A DNA stretch of 11,960 bases from Clostridiales bacterium (GTDB taxonomy: Bacteria; Bacillota; Clostridia; Oscillospirales; Oscillospiraceae): assembly GCA_003516765.1 (NCBI GenBank), contig DPCD01000113.1, positions 1 through 11,960 of the forward strand, in the 5' to 3' direction. The notes below the pieces were generated by a model. That model did not search any database and had not been told where the DNA came from. It saw only the letters and a program-made list of their open reading frames with translations. Shown in pieces: positions 1-5,650 of the stretch; the stretch's first letter is position 1; each line of letters opens with the position of its first letter. The position numbers and the translations under genes were made by a program.

Positions 1-1409
1 CCGATGAAGCGCTCGATGGAGCCGAAGCAGACGCGGTGGATCATGACCGGGCGGTGCTTCTCGCCGTCCGCGCCGGTGTACTCCAGCTCAAAGCGCTCGG
101 GAAGCTGCATGTCGAGCTGGATCGTGCCGCACTGCCACGTTCTTCCCAGCGAGTCCGCCAGATGGAAGTCCAGCTTCGGGCCGTAGAACGCGCCGTCTCC
201 GGCGTTGACGGTGAAGGTCTTGCCCATCTCGGTGATGGCGGCGCTCAGCGTGTCCTCTGCAAAGCGCCAGTCCTTTTCGTCGCCGATGTGGTCGTCCGGC
301 ATCGTGGACAGTTCGATGGCGTAGGACAGACCGAAGGTCGAATAGACCTCGTCAAAGAGCCGGACGACGTTCTTGATCTCGTCTTTCATCTGATCCCAGG
401 TCATGAAGATGTGCGCGTCGTCCTGCGTGAAGCAGCGCACACGGAACAGACCGTGCAGCGCGCCAGACAGCTCGTGCCGGTGGACCAGACCCAGCTCGCC
501 CACGCGCAGCGGCAGATCGCGGTAGGAATGCGGCTCGCTCGCGTAGACCATCATGCCGCCCGGGCAGTTCATGGGCTTGATGGCATAATCCTCGCCGTCA
601 ATGACGGTGGTGTACATGTTCTGCTTGTAGTGATCCCAGTGACCCGAGCGCTCCCACAGGCGGCGATTGAGAATCATCGGGGTCGAAATCTCGACATAGC
701 CGTAGCGCTTATGCACCTCGCGCCAGTAGTCGATCAGCGTATTTTTCAGCACCATGCCCTTCGGCAGGAAGAACAGGAAGCCGGGTCCCTCTTCGGTCAG
801 CATGAACAGACCAAGCTCCTTGCCGAGCTTGCGGTGGTCGCGCTTCTTCGCCTCTTCGATGCGCGCCAGATACTCGTCCAGCTCTTCCTTCTTCGGGAAC
901 GCAACGCCGTAGATTCTTTGCAGCGTCTGCCGGTTGGAGTCGCCGCGCCAGTATGCCGCGTTGCAGGCAGTCAGCTTGATGGCGTTGCCCTTGATGCGTC
1001 CGGTGGAGTCCAGATGCGGACCGGCGCAGAGGTCTGTGAACTCGCCCTGGGTGTAGAACGAAATGTGCGCGTCAACCGGCAGATCGTTGATCAGCTCGAC
1101 CTTGTACGGCTCGCCCTTGTCCTGCATGTATTTGATTGCTTCCTCGCGCGGCAGCTCAAAGCGCTCGAGCTTGAGCTTTTCCTTGCAGATCTTGCGCATC
1201 TCCGCTTCCAGCTCTTCCATGATCTCGGGCGTAAACGCAAACGGCGCGTCGAAGTCGTAATAGAAGCCGTTGTCGATCGAAGGTCCGATCGCGAGCTTCA
1301 CCTCCGGGTGCAGGCGCTTGACCGCCTGCGCCAGAACGTGGGAACAGGTGTGCCAGTACGTTTTGCGGTACTGTTCGTTTTCAAACGAGAATTCATTGTT
1401 TTCTGCCAT
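1..1409 (-). CDS. thrS: Threonyl-tRNA synthetase lacking the TGS domain (partial, 3' end outside window)
   Basis: Charges tRNA-Thr with threonine in the cytoplasm. The first 469 codons are visible; the rest of motif 3 and the anticodon-binding domain lie beyond the left edge. Visible marks are the editing-domain HxxxH (H20, H24) and CxGPH (C128, H132), and the catalytic core with zinc ligands C282 (in IKPMNCPGG), H333 (in TQDDAHIF) and H458 (in PVMIHR), followed by GSIERF. In E. coli ThrRS the first editing histidine is near residue 73, so about 50 N-terminal residues, the TGS domain, are absent here. The ATG start has AAGGAG about 9 bases upstream, and the codons before it belong to the T-box leader, so the short N-terminus is real and not a mis-called start. 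It is regulated by the threonine T-box and promoter just upstream. Identity is certain; only the C-terminus is unseen. Confidence 0.97.
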   Translation of the reverse strand, partial: MAENNEFSFENEQYRKTYWHTCSHVLAQAVKRLHPEVKLAIGPSIDNGFYYDFDAPFAFTPEIMEELEAEMRKICKEKLKLERFELPREEAIKYMQDKGEPYKVELINDLPVDAHISFYTQGEFTDLCAGPHLDSTGRIKGNAIKLTACNAAYWRGDSNRQTLQRIYGVAFPKKEELDEYLARIEEAKKRDHRKLGKELGLFMLTEEGPGFLFFLPKGMVLKNTLIDYWREVHKRYGYVEISTPMILNRRLWERSGHWDHYKQNMYTTVIDGEDYAIKPMNCPGGMMVYASEPHSYRDLPLRVGELGLVHRHELSGALHGLFRVRCFTQDDAHIFMTWDQMKDEIKNVVRLFDEVYSTFGLSYAIELSTMPDDHIGDEKDWRFAEDTLSAAITEMGKTFTVNAGDGAFYGPKLDFHLADSLGRTWQCGTIQLDMQLPERFELEYTGADGEKHRPVMIHRVCFGSIERFI

Positions 1410-1440
1410 GATGGTTGTCTCCTTCCGGTTGGTTCGGGGT

Positions 1441-1482
1441 AAAGAAAAACGCTTCACCCCCGATGTGATTCAGGGGTGAAGC
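1441..1482 (-). terminator. Intrinsic terminator of the thrS T-box
   Basis: On the minus strand GCTTCACCCC (1482-1473) and GGGGTGAAGC (1460-1451) form a perfect 10-bp stem around a 12-base loop, followed directly by GTTTTTCTTT. It lies between the T-box motif and the thrS ribosome site, so it is the regulated attenuator rather than the end of a gene. Confidence 0.93.
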
Positions 1483-1691
1483 GAAACATGCTCCACGGTT
1501 CCACCCTGCTTACGGAATTGCTCCGTCGCTCGTGACCTCAGTAACGGGAGGACCCGGCGCTGCTTACTGCTCGTTCAGCCGCGCGGCTCAAAAGTGGTAT
1601 TCCGCTCCCGCGAACCCAAGGCGCTTGCACCGGATGCGTCTCTCTCTGTGAGCTGCTGTGGACGGAATGTGTCTTTCTCCTTGCCTTTAAC
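1441..1691 (-). promoter_or_regulatory. T-box riboswitch leader of thrS (threonine, ACC specifier)
   Basis: The minus-strand leader of roughly 280 nt carries the conserved T-box motif AGGGTGGAACCGTGG (1508-1494), whose TGGA bulge would pair with an uncharged tRNA ending UCCA. Downstream is a terminator hairpin with a T-rich tail. Upstream are the expected T-box parts: an AGAGAG (GA/K-turn) segment near 1640, a specifier region reading GAATACCAC with the threonine codon ACC at 1598-1596, and a stem III whose AGTAA and TTACT arms lie at 1568-1540. A rise in uncharged tRNA-Thr should stabilise the antiterminator and let thrS be transcribed. TAC (Tyr) overlaps ACC by one base in the loop, but the downstream gene and the TGGA bulge favour ACC. 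The 5' limit is set by the predicted start of transcription. Confidence 0.93.
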
Positions 1692-1697
1692 GTACAG

Positions 1698-1726
1698 AAT
1701 ATAGCACGTTTTTTCGTCCGTGTCAA
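1698..1726 (-). promoter_or_regulatory. Sigma-A promoter of thrS leader
   Basis: The minus strand reads TTGACA (1726-1721), a 17-base spacer, then TATATT (1703-1698) preceded by an extended TGC. Transcription should begin near 1691, giving the T-box leader. All elements match the vegetative consensus closely. Confidence 0.88.
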
Positions 1727-1770
1727 ATGCGTTTGCAAGAAAAACGCAAAATTTACTAATTTGTCACAAT

Positions 1771-1909
1771 ATTCATGTTTTTGTCATATTTTCTTTACTT
1801 TTTCGGCAAGATTATTTCTTTTTCTTTGTTCTTCCAGCAAGTTATTTTATATAAAATATTCCTGTTTATTCATGTTTTTGCATATTTCTCTTGACTTTTT
1901 TCAGATTAT
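1771..1909 (+). repeat. Imperfect 45-bp direct repeat in the divergent gap
   Basis: Copy 1 (1771-1815) and copy 2 (1868-1909) both begin ATTCATGTTTTTG, continue with CATATTT, then a pyrimidine-rich run with TTTACTTTTT or TTGACTTTTT, and end in AGATTAT. Copy 2 supplies the -35 element of the promoter at 1891-1918. Copy 1 has TTTACT in its place and lacks a good -10, so it resembles a decayed promoter duplicate. The 1727-1890 stretch is very AT-rich and holds no recognisable gene. Confidence 0.7.
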
Positions 1910-1918
1910 CGGTATAAT
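1891..1918 (+). promoter_or_regulatory. Sigma-A promoter of the 3D-domain gene
   Basis: TTGACT (1891-1896), a 16-base spacer and a perfect TATAAT (1913-1918). The expected start near 1925 gives a leader of about 85 nt before the ATG at 2012. Confidence 0.85.
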
Positions 1919-1920
1919 GT

Positions 1921-1962
1921 ACAAATAGATACTGATTCGTAACTTGTTTGTATCTATTTTGT
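1921..1962 (+). repeat. Inverted repeat at the transcription start of the 3D-domain gene
   Basis: ACAAATAGATAC (1921-1932) is the inverse of GTATCTATTTTGT (1950-1962) apart from one extra T, leaving a 17-base centre. It starts three bases after the -10 element, so it could be an operator or, once transcribed, a stem at the very 5' end of the mRNA. The AT-rich stem and long loop do not resemble a terminator. Confidence 0.65.
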
Positions 1963-2011
1963 AATTACTTAACCAATCGTGTTTCCGATTTCTGAAAGGA
2001 GTGTTGCTGCA

Positions 2012-2704
2012 ATGATGCCGACAGCAAGGATCAAGACCTGTGCGCTTGCCGCCTGCCTGCTTGCCGCCTGCCTGCTTCTTCCCGACACCCAGGCGAAAGC
2101 CGAGTCCATTTCCCTGCCGGAGCCCGTCAAAGCTTCGCAGACGCAGCCGGAAGCTGCCGCTGAAAAAACCGAAAGCGTCCCGGTTCTCACGACGCTTTCG
2201 TATGAGACGGTTGTAGAAACCATCGAAGATCCCGCTGCGGAAACCGCCGCCCCGGAAGCCGCGCCTGAGACGCCGGAAGAAACGCTCGCGCCGGAGGACG
2301 CGCAGGAGCAGGCGCCCGCCGCCGAAGCGGATAACGCCATCACCCGCGCGACGAAGGCGGATCTGGAGCGCCCGGACGATCTGGTGAAGCTCGGCGACTT
2401 TATCGCGACCGCCTACTGCGTCACCGGGCAGACCTCGACCGGAACGCAGACCACCGTCGGAAGAACCCTCGCCGTCAACCCCTACGTCATTCCCTATGGC
2501 ACGGAGGTCTGGCTCTATCTCGAGGACGGCACATTTGCCGGGGACTTCATTGCCGAGGATACGGGCTCGAACATGCTGGCAAATTCCAACGTGATCGATA
2601 TCTACATGGGAGAAGGCTCGTACCACGACTGCATCCTCTGGGGCGCACAGAATGTCGAGGTCTACATCCGAGCCACCGCGGAAGCCGAGCAGCCTGCGCA
2701 ATAA
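2012..2704 (+). CDS. Secreted or lipid-anchored 3D-domain protein (cell-wall associated)
   Basis: A 230-residue exported protein. Residues 1-30 form a signal sequence with two basic residues, a hydrophobic core (11-23), and either an AKA signal-peptidase I site or one of two LAAC lipobox-like motifs (12-15 and 17-20). Residues 31 to about 125 are a low-complexity Ala/Pro/Glu linker. Residues 129-222 form a 3D (double-psi beta barrel) domain: FIATAYCVTG, AVNP, IPYGTEVW, EDTG and IDIY. 3D domains occur in YabE/YocH-type and MltA-type peptidoglycan-acting proteins. The second and third family aspartates are present (D183, D196), but the first is N156. The ATG at 2012 is chosen for AAAGGAG ten bases upstream; an in-frame GTG at 1979 has no such site. 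The next gene is rsmA, recalling Bacillus yabE-rnmV-ksgA. Catalytic activity is not assured. Confidence 0.88.
   Translation: MMPTARIKTCALAACLLAACLLLPDTQAKAESISLPEPVKASQTQPEAAAEKTESVPVLTTLSYETVVETIEDPAAETAAPEAAPETPEETLAPEDAQEQAPAAEADNAITRATKADLERPDDLVKLGDFIATAYCVTGQTSTGTQTTVGRTLAVNPYVIPYGTEVWLYLEDGTFAGDFIAEDTGSNMLANSNVIDIYMGEGSYHDCILWGAQNVEVYIRATAEAEQPAQ
2045..2074 (+). repeat. Tandem 15-bp duplication in the signal-peptide core
   Basis: CTTGCCGCCTGCCTG occurs twice in a row (2045-2059 and 2060-2074), followed by a further CTT. It is in frame and duplicates a five-residue hydrophobic LAACL unit, creating a second lipobox-like LAAC. Loss or gain of one unit would change the length of the signal core by five residues without shifting the frame. 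Confidence 0.9.
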
Positions 2705-2710
2705 CGGCAA

Positions 2711-2739
2711 TTGAAAAACTGCCCTTCGCCTGCTACAAT
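2711..2739 (+). promoter_or_regulatory. Candidate rsmA promoter inside the downstream hairpin of the 3D gene
   Basis: TTGAAA (2711-2716), a 17-base spacer and TACAAT (2734-2739), with a start expected near 2746. The spacer and the -10 lie inside the inverted repeat 2720-2757, so the promoter DNA is also the hairpin of the upstream transcript. The resulting rsmA leader is about 45 nt. Confidence 0.65.
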
Positions 2740-2767
2740 GATAGCTGACGAAGGGCAATTATTTTAT
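2720..2767 (+). terminator. Hairpin after the 3D-domain gene, probable terminator
   Basis: TGCCCTTCG (2720-2728) pairs with CGAAGGGCA (2749-2757), and an inner GCTA/TAGC pair (2731-2734 and 2743-2746) extends the stem across a symmetric internal loop. ATTATTTTAT follows. The T-tract is interrupted and the loop is large, so termination may be partial, allowing some read-through into rsmA. Confidence 0.6.
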
Positions 2768-2790
2768 AATATGCAGATAAAGAGGTTTTT

Positions 2791-3645
2791 ATGGATCTTT
2801 GTAATATCAACGAGATTAAGGCGCTTTTAACCCGCCACGGCTTTCACTTTTCCAAGGCGAAGGGGCAGAATTTTCTGACACAGAGCTGGGTGCCGCGCGA
2901 GATCGTGCTGGACGCCGGCATCGACGACACCTGCGGTGTGCTGGAGGTCGGCCCCGGCATCGGACCTCTGACGCGGCAGCTCTGCCGGAGCGCAAAGAAG
3001 GTCGTCGCAGTGGAGGTCGACCGGAGCTTACAGCCCGTGCTTGCCGAGACGATGGCAGGAAATGAGAACCTGACGATCCTCTTCGCAGACATTCTGAAAA
3101 CCGATATCAAAGCGCTGGTCGAAGAAGAATTTTCCGGGCTTCGTCCGATGGCGTGCGCAAACCTTCCCTACTATATTACAACGCCGGTGCTGGCAGCGCT
3201 GCTGGAGAGCCGCGCGTTTGAGGCGGTGACGGTCATGGTGCAGAAGGAGGTTGCCCAGCGCATCTGCGCGCCTGCCGGAAAGGGAGACTACGGCGCGTTT
3301 TCGGTCTTCTGCCAGTATTATGCCGTTCCTGAGCTGCTGTTCGATGTGCCGCCGTCGTGCTTCATTCCGCAGCCGAAGGTCACCTCGAGTGTCTTAAAGC
3401 TCACGATGCGCGCCGCACCCCCCTGCGAAATTCCGGATGAAAAGCTCTTCTTCCGCGTCGTGAAGGCAAGCTTTGCCCAGCGGAGAAAAACACTCCTCAA
3501 CGCGCTGTCATCCGGCTTTGGAGAGTTTACCAAGCAGCAGCTTTCGGGCGCCATCGAAGCGGCAGGCTTTTCCCCCACCGTGCGCGGTGAGACGCTGGAT
3601 ATTCCGGGCTTTGCCGCCGTTTGCCAGGAGCTGTTGAAGCTTTGA
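2791..3645 (+). CDS. rsmA: 16S rRNA dimethyladenosine transferase RsmA (KsgA)
   Basis: Dimethylates the two adjacent adenosines near the 3' end of 16S rRNA during 30S maturation, using SAM. The 284-residue length is normal. Visible family marks are GQNFL (25-29), SAM motif I LEVGPGIGPLT (51-61), the acidic VEVD (75-78), catalytic NLPYY (124-128), the MVQKEVAQR helix, FIPQPKVTSSV, and the C-terminal FAQRRKTLLNAL. The ATG has AGAGG five bases upstream. It probably has its own promoter (2711-2739) and shares a transcript with the next gene, whose start overlaps its stop. In Bacillus the neighbours are yabE and rnmV; here the 3D protein is directly upstream and no RNase M5 gene lies between. Confidence 0.97.
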   Translation: MDLCNINEIKALLTRHGFHFSKAKGQNFLTQSWVPREIVLDAGIDDTCGVLEVGPGIGPLTRQLCRSAKKVVAVEVDRSLQPVLAETMAGNENLTILFADILKTDIKALVEEEFSGLRPMACANLPYYITTPVLAALLESRAFEAVTVMVQKEVAQRICAPAGKGDYGAFSVFCQYYAVPELLFDVPPSCFIPQPKVTSSVLKLTMRAAPPCEIPDEKLFFRVVKASFAQRRKTLLNALSSGFGEFTKQQLSGAIEAAGFSPTVRGETLDIPGFAAVCQELLKL

Positions 3646-3989
3646 GCTACTATATTTATATGGTGCGCTGCGAAGACGGGTCGCACTACACCGGCATCAC
3701 CACCGATCCCCGCCGCCGCATGCGAGAGCATGTGCTGCGTCTTTCTCCCGGCGCAAAATACACGAAAAGCCACCGCGTCATTGCGCTGGACGCACTCTGG
3801 TCAGCAGAAACGAGAAGCGAGGCGTGCCGTCTGGAAGCCGCCGTCAAGCGCCTGCGCGCAGAGCAAAAACGGGCTCTGATCGCGCAGCCGGACCGGCTGC
3901 ATGACTTTCTCGGTGCGCGCATCGACGCCTCGCGCTACACGCCCGAGCCGCTCTTTTCTCTCGACGAGCTGCTCGCCGCACAGAACTGA
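3642..3989 (+). CDS. UPF0213-family GIY-YIG domain protein
   Basis: A 115-residue protein with a single-domain GIY-YIG nuclease fold of the YhbQ/YazA type. The GIY-YIG counterparts are YYIYMVRC (3-10) and HYTGITTD (14-21), followed by the conserved basic RRRMREH, GAKYTKS, a glutamate in SEACRLEAAVKRL, and a family-like EQKRALI. About 30 residues beyond the usual end (to AAQN) form an extra tail. The start is assigned to TTG at 3642 because it gives the family's usual short N-terminus, overlaps the rsmA stop (TTGA), and has AGGAG about 12 bases upstream. The first ATG (3660) would remove half of the YYIY motif. The cellular role of this family is not firmly known; DNA cleavage or repair is inferred from the fold. 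Confidence 0.88.
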   Translation: MSYYIYMVRCEDGSHYTGITTDPRRRMREHVLRLSPGAKYTKSHRVIALDALWSAETRSEACRLEAAVKRLRAEQKRALIAQPDRLHDFLGARIDASRYTPEPLFSLDELLAAQN

Positions 3990-3990
3990 C

Positions 3991-4035
3991 GCAAAACGCC
4001 CGCCGCACAGTGTGCGGCGGGCATCGATCGTTTTT
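3991..4035. terminator. Terminator between the GIY-YIG gene and the converging small gene
   Basis: A perfect 11-bp GC-rich stem, GCCCGCCGCAC (3998-4008) with GTGCGGCGGGC (4012-4022), has a three-base loop. On the plus strand TTTTT follows after eight bases (4031-4035). On the minus strand GTTTTG follows at once (3997-3992). It therefore could serve the rsmA operon and the minus-strand peptide gene that stops 22 bases away. Confidence 0.8.
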
Positions 4036-4044
4036 GGTTATTTC

Positions 4045-4125
4045 TTAGTTCTTCATACCATGCATGGTCATTGCAACCATACCGGCAAGATACGCAGCGC
4101 CGCAGACAGCCAGAATACTCAGCAT
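4045..4125 (-). CDS. 26-residue hydrophobic peptide, uncharacterised
   Basis: A 27-codon reading frame with a complete set of expression signals. GGAGG (4138-4134) is eight bases before the ATG, a TTGAAT-16-TATAAT promoter lies about 60 bases further upstream, a leader hairpin sits at 4152-4169, and a GC-rich terminator lies 22 bases after TAA. The peptide begins MLSILAVCGAAYLAG and forms one membrane segment (about residues 2-19). Its tail carries methionines, a histidine and a lysine (MTMHGMKN). It belongs to no family I recognise. The frame stays open upstream to an ATG at 4320 (91 codons), but that longer version has no ribosome site and would run through the promoter, so the short form is preferred. 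A small membrane regulator, a type I toxin-like peptide or a subunit of a larger complex are all possible; none is shown. Confidence 0.68.
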   Translation of the reverse strand: MLSILAVCGAAYLAGMVAMTMHGMKN

Positions 4126-4151
4126 AACTCTTTCCTCCGTTTTGAATCCTA

Positions 4152-4169
4152 CGCTGCATTTTCGCAGCG
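4152..4169 (-). repeat. Leader hairpin of the 26-residue peptide gene
   Basis: CGCTGC and GCAGCG form a 6-bp stem around a six-base AT-rich loop, ending 26 bases before the ATG. The 13-mer CTGCATTTTCGCA inside it recurs at 4315-4327. Its role is unknown. Confidence 0.6.
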
Positions 4170-4192
4170 ACTCATTTCTCTTTACAGTCTTT

Positions 4193-4220
4193 ATTATACG
4201 CATCCGCGCGGCAAATTCAA
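4193..4220 (-). promoter_or_regulatory. Sigma-A promoter of the 26-residue peptide gene
   Basis: The minus strand reads TTGAAT (4220-4215), a 16-base spacer and a perfect TATAAT (4198-4193). Transcription should start near 4186, leaving a leader of about 60 nt. Confidence 0.78.
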
Positions 4221-4489
4221 CCGTTTTGTACAGTTTGCATTTCATGTATTTATTTATTTTGCACAAAGCACGCCATCGTTCATGAATTGCAGGAAGGTTT
4301 TCCTGCAATTCATCCTGCATTTTCGCAACTGCATACCGTGCTTCGGCATCTTGCAGAAATGCAGGTCTTCCGTCAAAAAAAGCACATATTTCTGCAGGTT
4401 TTCCGCCGTTCGCCTCCAGGTGCCGTTTCTCGGATGCATGCCATCTTGCATATTTTTCAAATGCTCCGTCATTTCGAGCATCGGAATCT
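4221..4489. other. Gene-free interval rich in inverted repeats
   Basis: No convincing gene is seen on either strand, though frames are long because stops are few. Structure is dense: a perfect 14-bp inverted repeat with a four-base loop (4282-4295 and 4300-4313, arm ATGAATTGCAGGAA), and a 9-bp pair TGCAGAAAT (4352-4360) with ATTTCTGCA (4388-4396). TGCA and GCAGG motifs recur many times, and a 13-mer is shared with the leader hairpin at 4154-4166. Neither stem has a T-run, so these are not ordinary terminators. One minus-strand frame (about 4547 to 4321) has a protein-like composition but no ATG, GTG or TTG start. It could be an untranslated RNA, a decayed gene or a mobile repeat remnant. Confidence 0.45.
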
Positions 4490-4528
4490 GCAAAAACCGG
4501 CGAAAGTCCAAAAGGACTTCCGCCGGTT
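4490..4528 (-). terminator. Terminator of the punA-isomerase operon
   Basis: On the minus strand AACCGGCG, a one-base mismatch and AAGTCC-type arms (4528-4514 with 4509-4495) form a long stem closed by TTTT. It ends in TTTTT (4499-4495) running into GCAG. It lies about 50 bases after the isomerase stop codon. Confidence 0.88.
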
Positions 4529-4578
4529 CTGTCAATTCCCCGTCAAAAATTTGTGAAATACCGCCACAAACGTAGCTT

Positions 4579-5649
4579 CTACACAACCATCTCGTATTCG
4601 CCCATGCCGCCGGACGAGAAGTAGCGCTGCAAATCGAAGGGTGAGAACACGCCGCGGTCGGTAACGATGCCGGAAATGAGGTGCGGCGGCGTCAGATCAA
4701 ACGCCGGATAGTAGCCCTTGACGCCCTCTGCCGCCGTTCTTACGCCCATCGCCTGCAGCGTAAACGCCGGGTCGCGCATTTCGATCGTCACAGTGTCTTT
4801 TGTCGGGTGCCCCGCGTCCGGCGCACCGGTCACAAACGTTGGAATGCCGAAATGGTTGGCGCAGATGGCAATCTGGAATGTGCCAACTTTGTTGACCACG
4901 AACCCGTCCAGGCAGATTGCGTCCGCCGCGCAGGTGAACACGTCGATGCCCTCGCGCTGCATGACAAAGGCGGGCATGTTGTCGGTGATGACCGTCACAT
5001 CAAAGCCCATGTCATGGCAGACGGTCGCCGTCAGGCGCGCACCCTGAAAGTAGGGTCTTGTCTCCGGGCAGAACAGGCGCAGCTGCTTTCCGGCAAGCTT
5101 CGCTTCTTTGAGCATCATGCCGACAATTGTCTCGCCGAAGCACTGGGTCATGACCGCCGCGTGCTGCGGGAACATCGCGACGAGATACCTTGCAATCTCG
5201 TTGACCTTGGAATAGCGGGAGTTGTTTGCCCGGACAACGTGGGCGCGGATTGCCTCGTCGACGCGCGCGCCCGCCTTCAGCGCCTGCTCTGCCGCCGCGA
5301 GGCAGCCGGTGCAGACCTGTTCCATGCGCTTTTTCGTCGTCGGGCGGGCGCTCGCGATGCATGCTGCCGCCTGCTCCAAAAACGCAAGCTGCTCTTCTTC
5401 CGGCTTTTCCCGGCACTCCCACGCGGCAAGCGCCATGCCCATGCCCGCGGCGGTGTACGGTCCCGCGCTCTGGGTCACCATGTCGCGGATTGCCTGCATG
5501 ACCTCGACGTGCGTCCGGCATGTCACAAACTCCACCCGCCCCGGATAGACGCGCCGGTCCAGAATTTTCACCGCGCCCGCGTCGTACCATGCGACATTTT
5601 CATATTGCAGCATAAAGGCTAAGCCCTTGTCGGCTCTGGTATCTTCCAT
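4579..5649 (-). CDS. MtnA/eIF2B-family sugar-1-phosphate isomerase (divergent)
   Basis: A 356-residue homologue of S-methyl-5-thioribose-1-phosphate isomerase, the methionine-salvage enzyme that turns an aldose 1-phosphate into a ketose 1-phosphate. Core marks are present: the catalytic cysteine in TQC (C170), PETRPYFQGARLTA (195-208), VTVITDNMP (218-226), the catalytic aspartate in AADAI (D243), and VNKVGT (252-257). The usual N-terminal RGAPAIG stretch reads QSAGPYTAAG (60-69), so the phosphate-binding arginine of that motif is not seen. The start lies one base after the phosphorylase stop, so the two genes are translationally coupled, with GGGAG inside the upstream gene. Pairing with a 6-oxopurine phosphorylase suggests ribose 1-phosphate or a deoxy analogue as substrate rather than methylthioribose 1-phosphate, but that is inference. 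The fold assignment is firm; the substrate is not. Confidence 0.88.
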   Translation of the reverse strand: MEDTRADKGLAFMLQYENVAWYDAGAVKILDRRVYPGRVEFVTCRTHVEVMQAIRDMVTQSAGPYTAAGMGMALAAWECREKPEEEQLAFLEQAAACIASARPTTKKRMEQVCTGCLAAAEQALKAGARVDEAIRAHVVRANNSRYSKVNEIARYLVAMFPQHAAVMTQCFGETIVGMMLKEAKLAGKQLRLFCPETRPYFQGARLTATVCHDMGFDVTVITDNMPAFVMQREGIDVFTCAADAICLDGFVVNKVGTFQIAICANHFGIPTFVTGAPDAGHPTKDTVTIEMRDPAFTLQAMGVRTAAEGVKGYYPAFDLTPPHLISGIVTDRGVFSPFDLQRYFSSGGMGEYEMVV

Positions 5650-5650
5650 A

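Noticed and set aside
36..1442. A 468-codon open frame on the plus strand opposite thrS
   Set aside because: It is the mirror of a certain thrS gene in GC-rich DNA, has no ribosome site, and its translation has no recognisable domain.
2771..2830. A short ATG frame of 19 codons overlapping the rsmA start, as a possible leader peptide
   Set aside because: There is no ribosome site before it, and the AGAGG between it and the rsmA ATG serves rsmA.
4282..4313. The perfect 14-bp inverted repeat as a terminator
   Set aside because: Neither strand has a T-run after the stem, and no gene ends beside it.
3901..4575. A 224-codon plus-strand frame across the GIY-YIG end and the repeat-rich interval
   Set aside because: It overlaps the end of a real gene, the GC-rich terminator and the opposite-strand peptide gene, with no ribosome site and a composition unlike a folded protein.
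4254..4586. A 110-codon minus-strand frame starting MCRSYVCGG
   Set aside because: It runs straight through the clear terminator at 4490-4528, has no ribosome site, and shows no family motif.
4681..5622. A 313-codon plus-strand frame opposite the isomerase
   Set aside because: It is very rich in Arg, His and Ala, as expected of an antisense shadow of a GC-rich gene; the opposite strand has catalytic motifs.
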